Assembly: GCA_035944115.1 (NCBI GenBank)
Contig: DASZBJ010000049.1
Span: 1-64,000 of the forward strand
Source of the DNA: Candidatus Babeliales bacterium
GTDB lineage: Bacteria; Babelota; Babeliae; Babelales; Vermiphilaceae
Reading direction: 5' to 3'
DNA: 64,000 bases
The notes beneath the pieces are model-generated. The model was not told where the DNA came from. It saw nothing but the letters and a program-made list of their open reading frames with translations, and ran no database searches. Positions 36,542-46,104 of this stretch are shown one piece after another (the stretch's first letter is position 1; each line of letters opens with the position of its first letter). A program made the position numbers and the translations under genes.

Positions 36542-37748
36542 CATTATCCCAAATACTGCTCATTTTGAGTAATACTACCGAAAGTTGTGGTGTTTCTACT
36601 ACATGTGTTAATGTATTTATTCTCTGTAGTTTTTTCTTTAAAAGATGTGCTTGTTTGAGTTGTTGATAGGTATTGATACTATGAAACACTCTGGAGATAG
36701 GTATTTCTTGAATCCGACCATCACCATGTAGATATGAGCTTGCTTCGATAAGAGTGTTATTAGCAATATCTGCAACAACGAGTAAATGCCCCGGAATCCA
36801 AATGATATCACCGGGTTCTAGATCATCTTCTTGGCTGATGGGGGTTAATGCTTTTAGGATGGTAAAGCTGTTTTTAAAATAAAATGGCATGCCAACAATT
36901 TGTGCGGATTGAGCAATCATGTTTGAACAATCCATTCCCATTTTTATCGATTTTTTATCTATCTGTGGATAGTAATAGCTCGTATTTGTTGCAATTTTTT
37001 CGGTGACAAATGATTCATTCGGATATCTTTGAGTAAAGCTGCACCCACCCCAAACATAGGGAATAAAAGTGTTAGAGTTACAACACCATGATCTTAAAAT
37101 AGTTATAAACATATCGATTTTTTCCTGTTTGCTCAGGTGATTGGCCACAATGCAGAGATGTTTGGGGATAGCTTGGATTGAGCAAGAAACTTTTTTTGGA
37201 TTAAGAATATAGACCGATATTTTTTCTGGGTTGTTTTGTTCCGGTGCTTGGACAAATCGTGTGCCTGCAGAATAACAGATTTTGTTCTTTGAGTCGTAAA
37301 AAGGTGTATGAAGGGTAACTATTTGTTGTTCATTGGTGTGGTGTTTCTTATTTTTGAAATCTATTGGGGTCGGTATGGTATCAATCGGATATTGTTTTTT
37401 TTGTAACGTATCGAAATCGAGTAAATGTTTTTTTTGGACCCAGTATGTTGTATATTTTTTTGTACCGTTTGCTGTTTCATAATAAAGATTGGGGATGGAA
37501 ATGCGAGCTTGATCATCTTTGTGTTCTAAAACCTCAACCGTTTCATTAAATAATAGTTGATGGATTCTTGGACAGCGTCTATCAAGTGCATCCAAAGGTA
37601 AATTTTCATACGTATAGAGTTGGCTTTTTTCAATTGGGCTGCCAGCAAGATCGGTAACTGGTACTATTACAATCGCTTGTTGCGCGGTCGTAATAGTGTT
37701 GAAAAAAATAAGCATGCGGAAGCAATTTTTGTAAACCTGCGTGTGCAT
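36525..37748 (-). CDS. Exported NlpC/P60-type cysteine peptidase with SH3-like N-terminus
   Basis: 407 residues. The N-terminus (MLIFFNTITTAQQAIVI) suggests export. The first half resembles SH3-like cell-wall binding modules (TYWVQKKHLLDF). The NlpC/P60 domain begins about 225: FIPYVWGGCSF, catalytic C274 in MGMDCSNMIAQ, His321 in IPGHLLVVADI. These enzymes cut D-Glu to diamino-acid bonds in peptidoglycan stem peptides. The neighbouring genes at 37937 and 39045 are also hydrolases. The family is often used for cell division or wall recycling; here a lytic or host-facing role is equally open. Confidence 0.85.
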   Translation of the reverse strand: MHTQVYKNCFRMLIFFNTITTAQQAIVIVPVTDLAGSPIEKSQLYTYENLPLDALDRRCPRIHQLLFNETVEVLEHKDDQARISIPNLYYETANGTKKYTTYWVQKKHLLDFDTLQKKQYPIDTIPTPIDFKNKKHHTNEQQIVTLHTPFYDSKNKICYSAGTRFVQAPEQNNPEKISVYILNPKKVSCSIQAIPKHLCIVANHLSKQEKIDMFITILRSWCCNSNTFIPYVWGGCSFTQRYPNESFVTEKIATNTSYYYPQIDKKSIKMGMDCSNMIAQSAQIVGMPFYFKNSFTILKALTPISQEDDLEPGDIIWIPGHLLVVADIANNTLIEASSYLHGDGRIQEIPISRVFHSINTYQQLKQAHLLKKKLQRINTLTHVVETPQLSVVLLKMSSIWDNENPST

Positions 37749-37936
37749 GGCATTATCCTTATTTATTTTGGTACCAGATTCTTTATTTGACCATCATACA
37801 AATTATGGGTGCTGTTTTGAAAGAGCTTGATTAATTCGATACAAATAAATTACATATTGAAAATCATTGAAAAAAATTTTAGAATGCGATATCGTATTAG
37901 CGAAATGAATCGCTTGGGGTTAAAGGGGAGCGCGGT

Positions 37937-38980
37937 ATGAAAGTGAATAGAATTCATCAGTATAGTTTTTTTGTAATGACATTGTGGGGCGGTATGATTA
38001 TCGGGCAGGGGGATGAATGGACTTGGTTGCATCGTAAAATTTTTACCCAGCAGGAATTGAAAAATAATAGTTATAAGAAAGAACTATTGTTTTCAAAAGA
38101 GGATTCTCAGCCATTTTCGCAGATGATGTTTTCTTGGAATGCTGTGCGTGATCATGAAGGGCATGTTTCGTTTTGGTCTCAAGTGCGCAACCCGGAGACA
38201 AAGCAATGGGGAGTTTGGCATAAAATGATGGATTGGGGCAATGGGATACAGCGATCTTTTGGAGGGAGTAAAGATGCGCATACAAGGTATGAACATGTGC
38301 GGTTGGAGTTGCAAAGTGGTTGTTATGCAGATGGGTTTCGTATAAAAATTATTGCACACGATGGTGCATCGTTAGGATCAATAAAATCATTTGCTGTTTC
38401 ATTATCAGATTACAGTAAATTTGAGCCAGAGGTGGTGCCTAACGGAGGGATTCGTTTTCCATCGTTATGTCTTGATGGAGTGCCTAAAAAAGCGCAGCTT
38501 GGTCTTGACCATCCGCGTGCAGCGCATTTATGTTCGCCAACGTCATGCAGCATGGTCGTTGGTTATTTTATGAACGAATCGATTGATGCGGTTGATTTCG
38601 CACAAAAAGCATTTGATGAAGGTTTAAATGCATATGGCAGTTGGCCATTTAATACTGCGCATGCTTTTGAGGAATGTAACGGTGCAGTGTGGTTTGCAAC
38701 AGCGCGTATGCATTCGTTTCAAGGTATGTATAAGCAGTTAAGGCGTGGTATGCCCGTTGTTGTAAGCGTGCGTGGTTGGATAGATGGGGCACCTAAATCA
38801 TACGATAGTGGACATTTATTGGTGGTGATTGGGTGGGATGCGCGTACGCAATCGGTGATTTGTCATGATCCTGCATTTGTGAGAGATGAAGATGTGGTGA
38901 AGTATTATCCAATACAAAGTTTTTTACTTGCATGGGAGCGTTCCCGTCGTCTTGTTTATGTAGCAGATCCTGTGGTTTAG
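37937..38980 (+). CDS. C39-like cysteine peptidase, exported
   Basis: 347 residues. A hydrophobic N-terminus (YSFFVMTLWGGMIIG) suggests a signal or anchor. A beta-rich region of about 130 residues (VSFWSQVRNPETKQWGVWH) is followed by a C39_2-type peptidase fold: C199 in LCSPTSCSMVVGYF, H293 in YDSGHLLVVIGWD and D311 in ICHDPAF. These match the Cys-His-Asp arrangement of papain-like C39 enzymes. It is not fused to an ABC transporter. It lies between two peptidoglycan hydrolase genes. Substrate unknown. Confidence 0.82.
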   Translation: MKVNRIHQYSFFVMTLWGGMIIGQGDEWTWLHRKIFTQQELKNNSYKKELLFSKEDSQPFSQMMFSWNAVRDHEGHVSFWSQVRNPETKQWGVWHKMMDWGNGIQRSFGGSKDAHTRYEHVRLELQSGCYADGFRIKIIAHDGASLGSIKSFAVSLSDYSKFEPEVVPNGGIRFPSLCLDGVPKKAQLGLDHPRAAHLCSPTSCSMVVGYFMNESIDAVDFAQKAFDEGLNAYGSWPFNTAHAFEECNGAVWFATARMHSFQGMYKQLRRGMPVVVSVRGWIDGAPKSYDSGHLLVVIGWDARTQSVICHDPAFVRDEDVVKYYPIQSFLLAWERSRRLVYVADPVV

Positions 38981-39044
38981 GTATTTTAGGGGTAATTACG
39001 TCATTACATGATTAGTGTAATGGCGAATTTAATAAGGAGATATT

Positions 39045-40166
39045 ATGATGACTATACAGCGTATGGCATACACAGTAATGGTGATTGCAGTATGTGGAGC
39101 GCAAGAGGTGGTTGCGCAAACAAAAAATACATTATTGCAGGTGTATCATCATCGAGCTGCGCAAGATGTACCAGCGATTGAACTGGGTCAAGTAGTGTTC
39201 TATTGCACCCGTCCTCCGGTGATTAAAGAGTTACAAACGACAAACAAACATGAAAGAATATTTTCCCTAGAAAACATTGCAGTCAATGATGCAGTCAAGC
39301 AACAAATTAAGCAGTTTAATGCTATAGATGCAAAAAAATATAAGGCAACAATTGAGCTTGCGCACAGTGGATTTAAATTGCATTTATCATTTGATCCTGC
39401 ACAGGTTGGGCTTGATTGGGGTAACTTTGTAGCGATTAAAAATGAAGCAGGAATTGGATTTAGATTATATGATACACACTATTTGCAGATATTGGGGCAA
39501 AAGCGAGATGGTCTTTTAAAAACAGTTTCTGCAAAAAAAAAATTGTGTGTTGTCATTGATTGTGGTCATGGAGGAATAGATAGCGGCGCAGTAAGTAAGC
39601 ATAATATTGCAGAGAAAGATGTCGTACTATCAGTAGGTAAATCGTTGGCTCAATTTTTGCATGCATCAGGTACAGACGTTTTTTTGACACGCAGTGAAGA
39701 CGTAGCGATTCCATTGGATGACAGAACGTCATTTGTTAATAGTGTACAAGCGGATTTAATGGTTTCTATTCATGCAAATGGGGCAGGGAATGAACATGCA
39801 TCGGGGTTTGAGACATTTTGTTTGCCCAGAGAGCAGTTACAGGTGGCAGGTTCTGTCTTGTCGTCAGATTATAAAAATATAATATATGGCATGCAACGTG
39901 ATCGTAATTGTAGCAGTGAGGAACTCGCAGGACATATTCATAGCAGTGTGATGGGCGCAGTAAAAAAAAAATATAAAAATGTTGTGGATAGACGAATGAA
40001 GCATTCCGTGGCGCAGGTTCTTTTAGGAACGCATACTCCAGCAGTTCTTGTAGAAATTGGTTTTTTAACTAATGAGAGAGAAGCAAAACTGCTTGCTGAT
40101 GCTGATTATCAAAGTTGCATTGCTCAAGCAATACGTGATGGTATTCTGCAATATAGTAAGATTTGA
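39045..40166 (+). CDS. N-acetylmuramoyl-L-alanine amidase (Amidase_3), exported
   Basis: 373 residues. N-terminal hydrophobic signal (MAYTVMVIAVCGAQEVVA). A region of about 130 residues resembling AMIN/beta domains precedes the zinc amidase domain: H175 in VVIDCGHGGIDSG, E190 in IAEKDVVLS, H243 in LMVSIHANG and E in VLVEIGFLTN. It cleaves the amide between MurNAc and the stem peptide. The signature residues are all present. AAGGAG precedes ATG 39045. It forms a same-strand pair with the C39-like gene. Confidence 0.93.
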   Translation: MMTIQRMAYTVMVIAVCGAQEVVAQTKNTLLQVYHHRAAQDVPAIELGQVVFYCTRPPVIKELQTTNKHERIFSLENIAVNDAVKQQIKQFNAIDAKKYKATIELAHSGFKLHLSFDPAQVGLDWGNFVAIKNEAGIGFRLYDTHYLQILGQKRDGLLKTVSAKKKLCVVIDCGHGGIDSGAVSKHNIAEKDVVLSVGKSLAQFLHASGTDVFLTRSEDVAIPLDDRTSFVNSVQADLMVSIHANGAGNEHASGFETFCLPREQLQVAGSVLSSDYKNIIYGMQRDRNCSSEELAGHIHSSVMGAVKKKYKNVVDRRMKHSVAQVLLGTHTPAVLVEIGFLTNEREAKLLADADYQSCIAQAIRDGILQYSKI

Positions 40167-40295
40167 TATCACCGGCTTTACTATTGTACGAAAGGATTGA
40201 TAACTGGTACTCTTTGGTATACAGTTAAAACGCATGAGTATAAACGAGCATATTTTGCTTATTTGATGGCTTTTTTTAAATAATGATAGAGAACA

Positions 40296-41666
40296 ATGTT
40301 GGTGACGGTGATTTGGGAAGATTTTCTGAAAATTGTAAAAAATGACGTGGGGAGCCGTGTTGTAGAAACATGGTTTAAATCAATGTCATTTGAACGGTGG
40401 GATGGCGAATCTAAAATCGTATATCTCAAAGTTCCTAATTTATTTGTTCGCGACTGGGTGCGTAATAATTATATGTTGATTATTCAGACGCATTTGGGAC
40501 GATTATTACATGTTTTAAGCCCCTCCATTGTTTTTGTGCAGAATAGTGAAAAAAGTACGAGCGGTGTCATCGTATCGCGTGACACTGATATAAAAAAAAC
40601 TTCTGATGCAAATATATCATTTGCTCCTGCGCTTCTCGATAAAAAAGCAGCATATCCCGATCGCGTGTATACGTTTAATACATTTGTTGTTGGGCCATCG
40701 AATTCTTTGGCATATGCTGCAGCGCATGCAGTAACAGAGCAGCCGGGTTATTTATATAATCCGTTGTTTATTTACGGACGAGCAGGGCTTGGTAAAACAC
40801 ACTTATTGCATTCGATAGGTAACACATTAAAGGCAAACAATAAAAATGCAGTTGTCCTTTATCAAAGTACGGATCGATTTGTGAATGAGTTTATTACCGC
40901 GATTCGTTTTAATAAAGTGCAAAAATTTCACGCAAAATATAAAAGTATAGACGCATTATTAATGGATGATGTGCAATTTATTGCTAAAAAAGAGCAGACT
41001 CAGGAAGCATTTTTTCATATTTTTAATTTTTTGTATGAATCCCGTAAACAGATTGTTTTATCGAGTGATGTTACTCCGCAAAGTATGCAGGGGTTGGCAG
41101 ATCGATTGCAATCCCGATTTGGCGGGGGGCTTGTTACTGACATCCATCTTCCTTCGCTAGAGACTAAAATTGCGATTGTAAAAAAGAAAGCAGAATTGAG
41201 TGGTGAGATACTGCATGACGATGTAGCTCATTTTATTGCGGCAGCAACAGTTGCAAGCATTCGTGAGTTGGAAGGCGCTTTGATTCGAGTCATGGCGTAT
41301 TCATCATTAACCCAGGAAAGAATAACCGTAGATGTTGCTAAAAAAGTGTTGGGCTACCCATTAGATGTTAAGATGGGAGGAACCGATTTTGACGCCATTG
41401 TAAACTGTATGCAAAAGTATTATCCCTATAATCGTGCGCAGTTATGTTCTAAAGCGCGCAATCAGGATCTTTCATTTGCGCGACAAGTTGCTATGTATTT
41501 ATGTAAAACGGTTGCCAATAAATCATTGCGTGAAATCGGTGATTTTTTAGGTGGCCGAGATCACTCTACTGTTGTACATGCGATTAATAAAATTAAGCGC
41601 TATGCTGATGAGCAGGAGGGCTTTCGCGAACAACTGAGGCAGATGGAGCAAGATACTCTACGTTAG
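40296..41666 (+). CDS. dnaA: Chromosomal replication initiator protein DnaA
   Basis: 456 residues. Domain I at the N-terminus; AAA+ ATPase domain III with Walker A GRAGLGKTHLLHSIGN (about 161) and Walker B in DALLMDDVQFIAKKEQTQ; sensor and VLSSDVTP; domain IV with the DnaA signature GRDHSTVVHAINKI for box binding. It loads the helicase at oriC. Its last 74 bases overlap, on the opposite strand, the 3' end of the gene at 41593. dnaN and recF are not adjacent. A clear oriC was not identified. Confidence 0.97.
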   Translation: MLVTVIWEDFLKIVKNDVGSRVVETWFKSMSFERWDGESKIVYLKVPNLFVRDWVRNNYMLIIQTHLGRLLHVLSPSIVFVQNSEKSTSGVIVSRDTDIKKTSDANISFAPALLDKKAAYPDRVYTFNTFVVGPSNSLAYAAAHAVTEQPGYLYNPLFIYGRAGLGKTHLLHSIGNTLKANNKNAVVLYQSTDRFVNEFITAIRFNKVQKFHAKYKSIDALLMDDVQFIAKKEQTQEAFFHIFNFLYESRKQIVLSSDVTPQSMQGLADRLQSRFGGGLVTDIHLPSLETKIAIVKKKAELSGEILHDDVAHFIAAATVASIRELEGALIRVMAYSSLTQERITVDVAKKVLGYPLDVKMGGTDFDAIVNCMQKYYPYNRAQLCSKARNQDLSFARQVAMYLCKTVANKSLREIGDFLGGRDHSTVVHAINKIKRYADEQEGFREQLRQMEQDTLR

Positions 41667-42693
41667 ATGTATATTGCTGCGTGCGGAGTTGTCTTTTTGT
41701 GCAGAATATCATGTTGTTTGCGCAGTGTCCCAACAGGTGCTTATAGTAAGTGACATGGTTTTTAAAGGTTATTTCTTTTTTAAATCCAACCATAGTAGGA
41801 AAATGTTCGGTATCAACAATAACGAATTTGTTTGTATCTTTTTCGATGATGAAATTTGCAAGATGTGGGTCAACTTGTAAATGTAAAAAATTACAGAGCT
41901 CTATAGCAAATTTACGTTTTTGTGGACTGGTATAAGCGGGCGCTGGATGTGATTCTATTGCGTCAGCGATAATTGCGTATATCCCTGGGATTTGTATATT
42001 GCAGGTTGGTTTTTTGCCAATGTTTTTACTGGTAATATCTACCCAAGGGCAACCCTTAGGCAACCATGCCCATTTGCGCGGTATATCAACGCGCTGCGCC
42101 CAATAAGGGTCTGTTTGTAATTGGTTCTGTACATACTGGTGATTAACAAGGCGAGTAAACCCGGATAAATGTCTATTGACGCCTCCCCCCATATAAAAAA
42201 GATATATAGGAATAAAGCCTTTTTCCCAGGGGTTAGTAAAGCTTTCTGGTGTTTCAATAAACAGTTTTACAATGAAAGGCGCATGTTTGTTTTTGACTAC
42301 CAAAAGCCCAGAAGCTTTTTTGCGATTAAAATCTTTTTTTTGAATAATCGTAAAATCTGTATAACTATGTTTCATTAATTTTATTTCTTGGAGAAGTTGC
42401 TCAATCTGTGCGCTTAATACAGTGCTGTTAATAGATTGCGTTGGGTTATATCGGAATGTAAGGGGATGATTTTCTGGTAATAGGAACCCTCTAAATTGTT
42501 TTTCATCAAATGTGCCAAACCATGGATATTCTTCTAAATGCGCATTGCGTAGTGTATGCGTTTTATTAGAATCAACCCATTTAAAGGTTAATTCTGGCAT
42601 CTGCGGATCAATGGGTCTCTGTGGGCTGCGACTATGTATAGCAGACGCTATCAAGAGCACGAATGTTGTAATTATTTTATATATATAATTCAC
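41593..42693 (-). CDS. Exported protein with kinase-like catalytic loop
   Basis: 366 residues, GTG start. Signal peptide about 1-21 (IITTFVLLIASAIHS). Protein-kinase/APH-like pieces: K143 in PFIVKLFIETPE (like beta-3 Lys); a catalytic loop at D275, H277 and N280 (VDPHLANFII), matching the D-x-H-x-x-N of aminoglycoside and choline kinases; D294-T-E in FVIVDTEHFP, like the metal-binding DFE. No clear glycine loop is seen. The last 24 codons are antisense to the dnaA 3' end. Being exported, it could act outside the cell. Kinase activity is inferred. Confidence 0.7.
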   Translation of the reverse strand: MNYIYKIITTFVLLIASAIHSRSPQRPIDPQMPELTFKWVDSNKTHTLRNAHLEEYPWFGTFDEKQFRGFLLPENHPLTFRYNPTQSINSTVLSAQIEQLLQEIKLMKHSYTDFTIIQKKDFNRKKASGLLVVKNKHAPFIVKLFIETPESFTNPWEKGFIPIYLFYMGGGVNRHLSGFTRLVNHQYVQNQLQTDPYWAQRVDIPRKWAWLPKGCPWVDITSKNIGKKPTCNIQIPGIYAIIADAIESHPAPAYTSPQKRKFAIELCNFLHLQVDPHLANFIIEKDTNKFVIVDTEHFPTMVGFKKEITFKNHVTYYKHLLGHCANNMIFCTKRQLRTQQYTSNVEYLAPSASVVRESPPAHQHSA

Positions 42694-43038
42694 CTGGTTT
42701 ATCTCTGTAAATTGTTATTAAATATATAAACACGTTTACGGACTTTATATTATTTTCTGCTTACAATAACAGGAGTGTGCAATATATAGCAAGAAAACAT
42801 GGATAAAGTTTTTAAAAAGAGTTCTTGTTGTATATAGCTATATCTGTGTATAAATTTTATCAGTTATTGTTTTTTTAAATACTCTGTTGATAATATAAGC
42901 CTGTAATTTTAATTGTCTAGGCAATGATTTTTTTTGTTGGTTGATGTTCTTGAGTAACTGGGGTAGTTTCAGTAAGAAAAGTAATAGGAGAGATATGGTT
43001 ATATAGTGTTATAAATCATTATAAAAAAAAGGAAGGAT
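42694..43038. other. AT-rich intergenic region with weak DnaA-box-like sites
   Basis: 345 bases without a gene. One exact TTATACACA-type box on the reverse strand (TGTGTATAA at 42845-42853) and one near match TGTTGATAA at 42885-42893. No clustering as in a usual oriC. Poly-T runs occur near 42870 and 42926. Promoter for the downstream gene probably lies here. Confidence 0.3.
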
Positions 43039-43572
43039 ATGAAGCAATATGAGTTATTAGAGCGAGAGCATGCATTGTTGAAGCACCTTGCACAGCTCCC
43101 TAGAAAAATATTAACACTCCATGGTCGTGAGAATGTTACTGAGTTTGTATTGCATGATTTATGCGATATAAACTGTTTTAATTTAAATAAAGCAGCGTAT
43201 TTTATAGATAATCCGGATTTTAATATCACTAAAGGTGTGGCAGGATTTTCACGATCTGATGTACCAATCAATGGTCAAATGGCGTGGAAAGATCCAGTAG
43301 CATTTAGTCAACATATGGCGCAATCAGAATTTAATAAAAAAGTTCGTAAGATAATGCAGGGAAGTCTATCTTCAGAAAAGCACGATCATGAAAAAATAGC
43401 AGGAAGGCTTGCGGATGAACTAGGTTTTAATAATCATGCGTTCTGTAATGTGACTATGAAACATGATAATCACGGGTTTGTTTTATATGAAAAGGTAAAT
43501 ACGCACGATACTTTTGCTGACGATCATATGGTGAACGGTCTGAGTTTGTTGGGTTTTTGTCCTATTTTTTAA
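43039..43572 (+). CDS. Hypothetical protein
   Basis: 177 residues without signal peptide or membrane segment. His-, Asn- and Asp-rich with several histidines (KHDNHGFVLYEKVNTHDTF). The segments VLHDLCDINCFNLNKAAYFID and GVAGFSRSD look folded and enzyme-like, but I do not recognise the family. AAGGAAGG precedes the ATG. It is convergent with pgk and overlaps it by 11 bases. Confidence 0.6.
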   Translation: MKQYELLEREHALLKHLAQLPRKILTLHGRENVTEFVLHDLCDINCFNLNKAAYFIDNPDFNITKGVAGFSRSDVPINGQMAWKDPVAFSQHMAQSEFNKKVRKIMQGSLSSEKHDHEKIAGRLADELGFNNHAFCNVTMKHDNHGFVLYEKVNTHDTFADDHMVNGLSLLGFCPIF

Positions 43573-44746
43573 GAAAACAATACAAGCCGGGAAGATCATG
43601 CTGTGCGAGATACGTGATTGTTGCTCCGCCACCTGTTGATAAAAAGTCTATTGATGATTGTAGGTTGCTTGCATAGACAGCTGCAATTGAATCACCGCCA
43701 CCGATTACAGAAAATCCATTCGATTGTGCCATCGCATTAAAAATTGCTTGAGATCCAGTTGTCGTCTCTTTTCGTTGCATGCTTCCCATTAATCCATTAT
43801 AAAAAATAGTCCCGGCGGTATGTATTTCTTTTGAATATGTTGCAATTGTTTTTGGGCCAATAGAAATTCCAACATCGTTCGTGGGGATTGTATCAGAATC
43901 TATAAATGATAGCGCTCCGTTAAATGAACCTTGAGCAATTTGATAATCTTGCGGAAAGTAGACCTTTATATTTTTGTCTTGTGCCATTGTTAAGATTTCT
44001 TCGCATGCAGATAGATCGCTGTCGGCAACCAATGAGTTTCCGACAGATTTTTTTTGTGCCTTTAAAAAACTGAATACAATTGCGGGACAGAGTAGTAAGG
44101 TATCTATTGCATCAAGCATTCCATGAAGGAGTGGTATTTTGTCTGATACTTTTCCACCGCCAAGAATGAATACAAATGGTTTTGTATGATTATAAAGAAG
44201 GGTGTTTAATGCTTTTAATTCATGCTCTACAAGTAGGCCGATAGTGCGATGACTGTCTGGGTATAATGTTGGCAGAAGGGTGATCGATGTGTCATTTCTG
44301 TGTAGTGTTGCAAAAGCATCATTAACATAATAATCACCTAAAGTCGCAAGTTGTTGTGCAAAATGAAGGTCAGATGATTTTTCTTCGGGGAAAAACCGAA
44401 GATTTTCCAATAATAAAATTCTGTTTTGATCGATGTGGCTTTTTTCAGTTGCAGCAGACAACGTTGGTTCAAAGTCTATTGCATATCCTTCGTTGGTAAA
44501 CCAAGGGATTAAATGGCGTGTGGATAAATTCGGTTCACGATTTTTAGGGCGTCCGATATGGGTCGCAAGTATAATCTTCCCGCCGTTTTTTTGTATCAGA
44601 TTAATAGTAGGCAATAATGCACGTAAGCGATAATCATCAAGTATGATTCCTGCCTGTAAGGGGACATTTAAATCAGCGCGCAAAAAGACCCGTTTGTTTG
44701 TTATATTCCATGTGGGTAATGTTGATAGTAAAATTTGTTTGGTCAT
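43562..44746 (-). CDS. pgk: Phosphoglycerate kinase
   Basis: 394 residues. It forms 3-phosphoglycerate and ATP in glycolysis. N-terminal motif RVFLRADLNVPL, then THIGRPKN, RLRALLPTINLI, and C-terminal nucleotide-binding GGGDSIAAV and LSTGGGATI. The start at MTKQILLS fits AAGG 7 bases before; ATG 44770 would overlap the upstream gene. With rpiB it is one of few sugar-pathway genes here. The next gene upstream (13-base gap) encodes a LolC/E permease, so pgk may be expressed with it. Confidence 0.95.
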   Translation of the reverse strand: MTKQILLSTLPTWNITNKRVFLRADLNVPLQAGIILDDYRLRALLPTINLIQKNGGKIILATHIGRPKNREPNLSTRHLIPWFTNEGYAIDFEPTLSAATEKSHIDQNRILLLENLRFFPEEKSSDLHFAQQLATLGDYYVNDAFATLHRNDTSITLLPTLYPDSHRTIGLLVEHELKALNTLLYNHTKPFVFILGGGKVSDKIPLLHGMLDAIDTLLLCPAIVFSFLKAQKKSVGNSLVADSDLSACEEILTMAQDKNIKVYFPQDYQIAQGSFNGALSFIDSDTIPTNDVGISIGPKTIATYSKEIHTAGTIFYNGLMGSMQRKETTTGSQAIFNAMAQSNGFSVIGGGDSIAAVYASNLQSSIDFLSTGGGATITYLAQHDLPGLYCFLKK

Positions 44747-44759
44747 GTGAGAACCTTTT

Positions 44760-46001
44760 TTATGCATCAAAGCGTAAAATGGTAGCTATCTCAATAGTGC
44801 GAGTAGTGCGTACGGGGATCCATGTTGCAATACAACTTAAAATAATGGCGATAAAAAAAACAAGAATAAAAATATGCATTTCTAAAGCAATCGGTAAATG
44901 AGAAACATAATATACATCAGGCAGGGTGATAAACGGATATCGTTGTAGTAGTAAACCGGCTATTGCTGCAAGAGTAAGTCCGGTAATAGAACCAAGCAAT
45001 GCAATTATAAAGCCGATCATCATAAATATCTGTGCAATTGTGCCATCGGTCATTCCCAGCGACTTTAAAATTGCGATATCAGTTTTTTTCTGGGTGATGT
45101 GCATAAAAAGTAGCGATATGATGTTCATGCTTGCAACGAGTGTGATGAGCGCGAGGATAAAAAACATAGCATATTTTTCTAGTTGTAGTGCTGAAACTAA
45201 CGCAGGATACAGATCTTTCCATGAGTAGACTTCAAGGTTAAATCGTTTTTTTAATTTATTAACGGTATCAGGTTCATCTATTCCTTTTCTGAGTTGAATA
45301 TTTATTTGTGAAACTCCTTCGTCTGGCCAGATGGTATTAACAAAAGAGATTGAGCAGATAATTAATCCTGCGTCGACTTCTTCGATGCCGGTGCTATATA
45401 TGCCGCTCACCATAGCAACTTTTTGTTCAAACTTTATTTTGTTACTGCTGCTAAAATCATCAACTGGTGCATACAAAATAAACAGTTCTTCACCAGGCGT
45501 GACATCAAGTTCTTGTGCAAGTTTTTCGCCGATAATAATTTGATTGCTTTGTAATAGATCGCTGAGGTTGTCAGTAGGTATATTTTTTTGGGTTATTTTA
45601 CTTGCAATGGTAGTCGTCTGGATATCTCTTTTGGGATCAATTGCTTTTACCATGACTACGTGAGTTGTATCATCAGATTTTGTTGTGCTTTGTAGGATTG
45701 CTTGTTTGATAATCGTTGGGCTATAGCAATCAACTTCAGGAAATTCAGAATCAATTATACTGCTAATTTCAGGGACATTTAATTCGTTGCCATATGCACG
45801 GAGCTGAATTTGAGGGTTGATCCCCTGTAGCTTTTCATGCGTTGCTTTTTCAAAGCCGTTCATGATAGATAAAATGAGTGCTAGTGAAAATGTGCCAATG
45901 GTTATCCCAATAAAGCAGATAGTTATCATAATTGATATGTTAGATTGCTTTTGTGCTCCGCGTATATAACGCCATGCAAGCAGGAAAGTAATGTAATGCA
46001 T
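44760..46001 (-). CDS. lolC: LolC/LolE-type lipoprotein-releasing ABC permease
   Basis: 413 residues with one N-terminal helix (MITICFIGITIGTFSLALIL), a large periplasmic MacB-like domain, and three C-terminal helices (FFILALITLVASMNIISLLF, MMIGFIIALLGSITGLTLAA, IFILVFFIAIILSCIATWI). The layout and the start (LLAWRYIRGAQKQSNISIM) match LolC/E, which hands outer-membrane lipoproteins from the inner membrane to LolA. The ATPase LolD is not in the window. This suggests a Gram-negative-type envelope. Several lipobox proteins nearby may be clients. Confidence 0.88.
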   Translation of the reverse strand: MHYITFLLAWRYIRGAQKQSNISIMITICFIGITIGTFSLALILSIMNGFEKATHEKLQGINPQIQLRAYGNELNVPEISSIIDSEFPEVDCYSPTIIKQAILQSTTKSDDTTHVVMVKAIDPKRDIQTTTIASKITQKNIPTDNLSDLLQSNQIIIGEKLAQELDVTPGEELFILYAPVDDFSSSNKIKFEQKVAMVSGIYSTGIEEVDAGLIICSISFVNTIWPDEGVSQINIQLRKGIDEPDTVNKLKKRFNLEVYSWKDLYPALVSALQLEKYAMFFILALITLVASMNIISLLFMHITQKKTDIAILKSLGMTDGTIAQIFMMIGFIIALLGSITGLTLAAIAGLLLQRYPFITLPDVYYVSHLPIALEMHIFILVFFIAIILSCIATWIPVRTTRTIEIATILRFDA

Positions 46002-46104
46002 AATGCGCTCCTTGATATCTGTTGTGAGTTTGTTCTTGTAAAATAGAATGCTTTTTTTTAATCTACTACTGTTGATTTTTATTTTACGTTAACGAGGCAA
46101 ATAG

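Noticed and set aside
40167-40295. Origin or promoter elements just before dnaA
   Set aside because: No DnaA-type box was found in these 129 bases, and the promoter-like hexamers were at poor spacing.
41674-41880. 68-residue forward ORF after dnaA
   Set aside because: It is the complement of the secreted kinase-like gene and shows no start signal.
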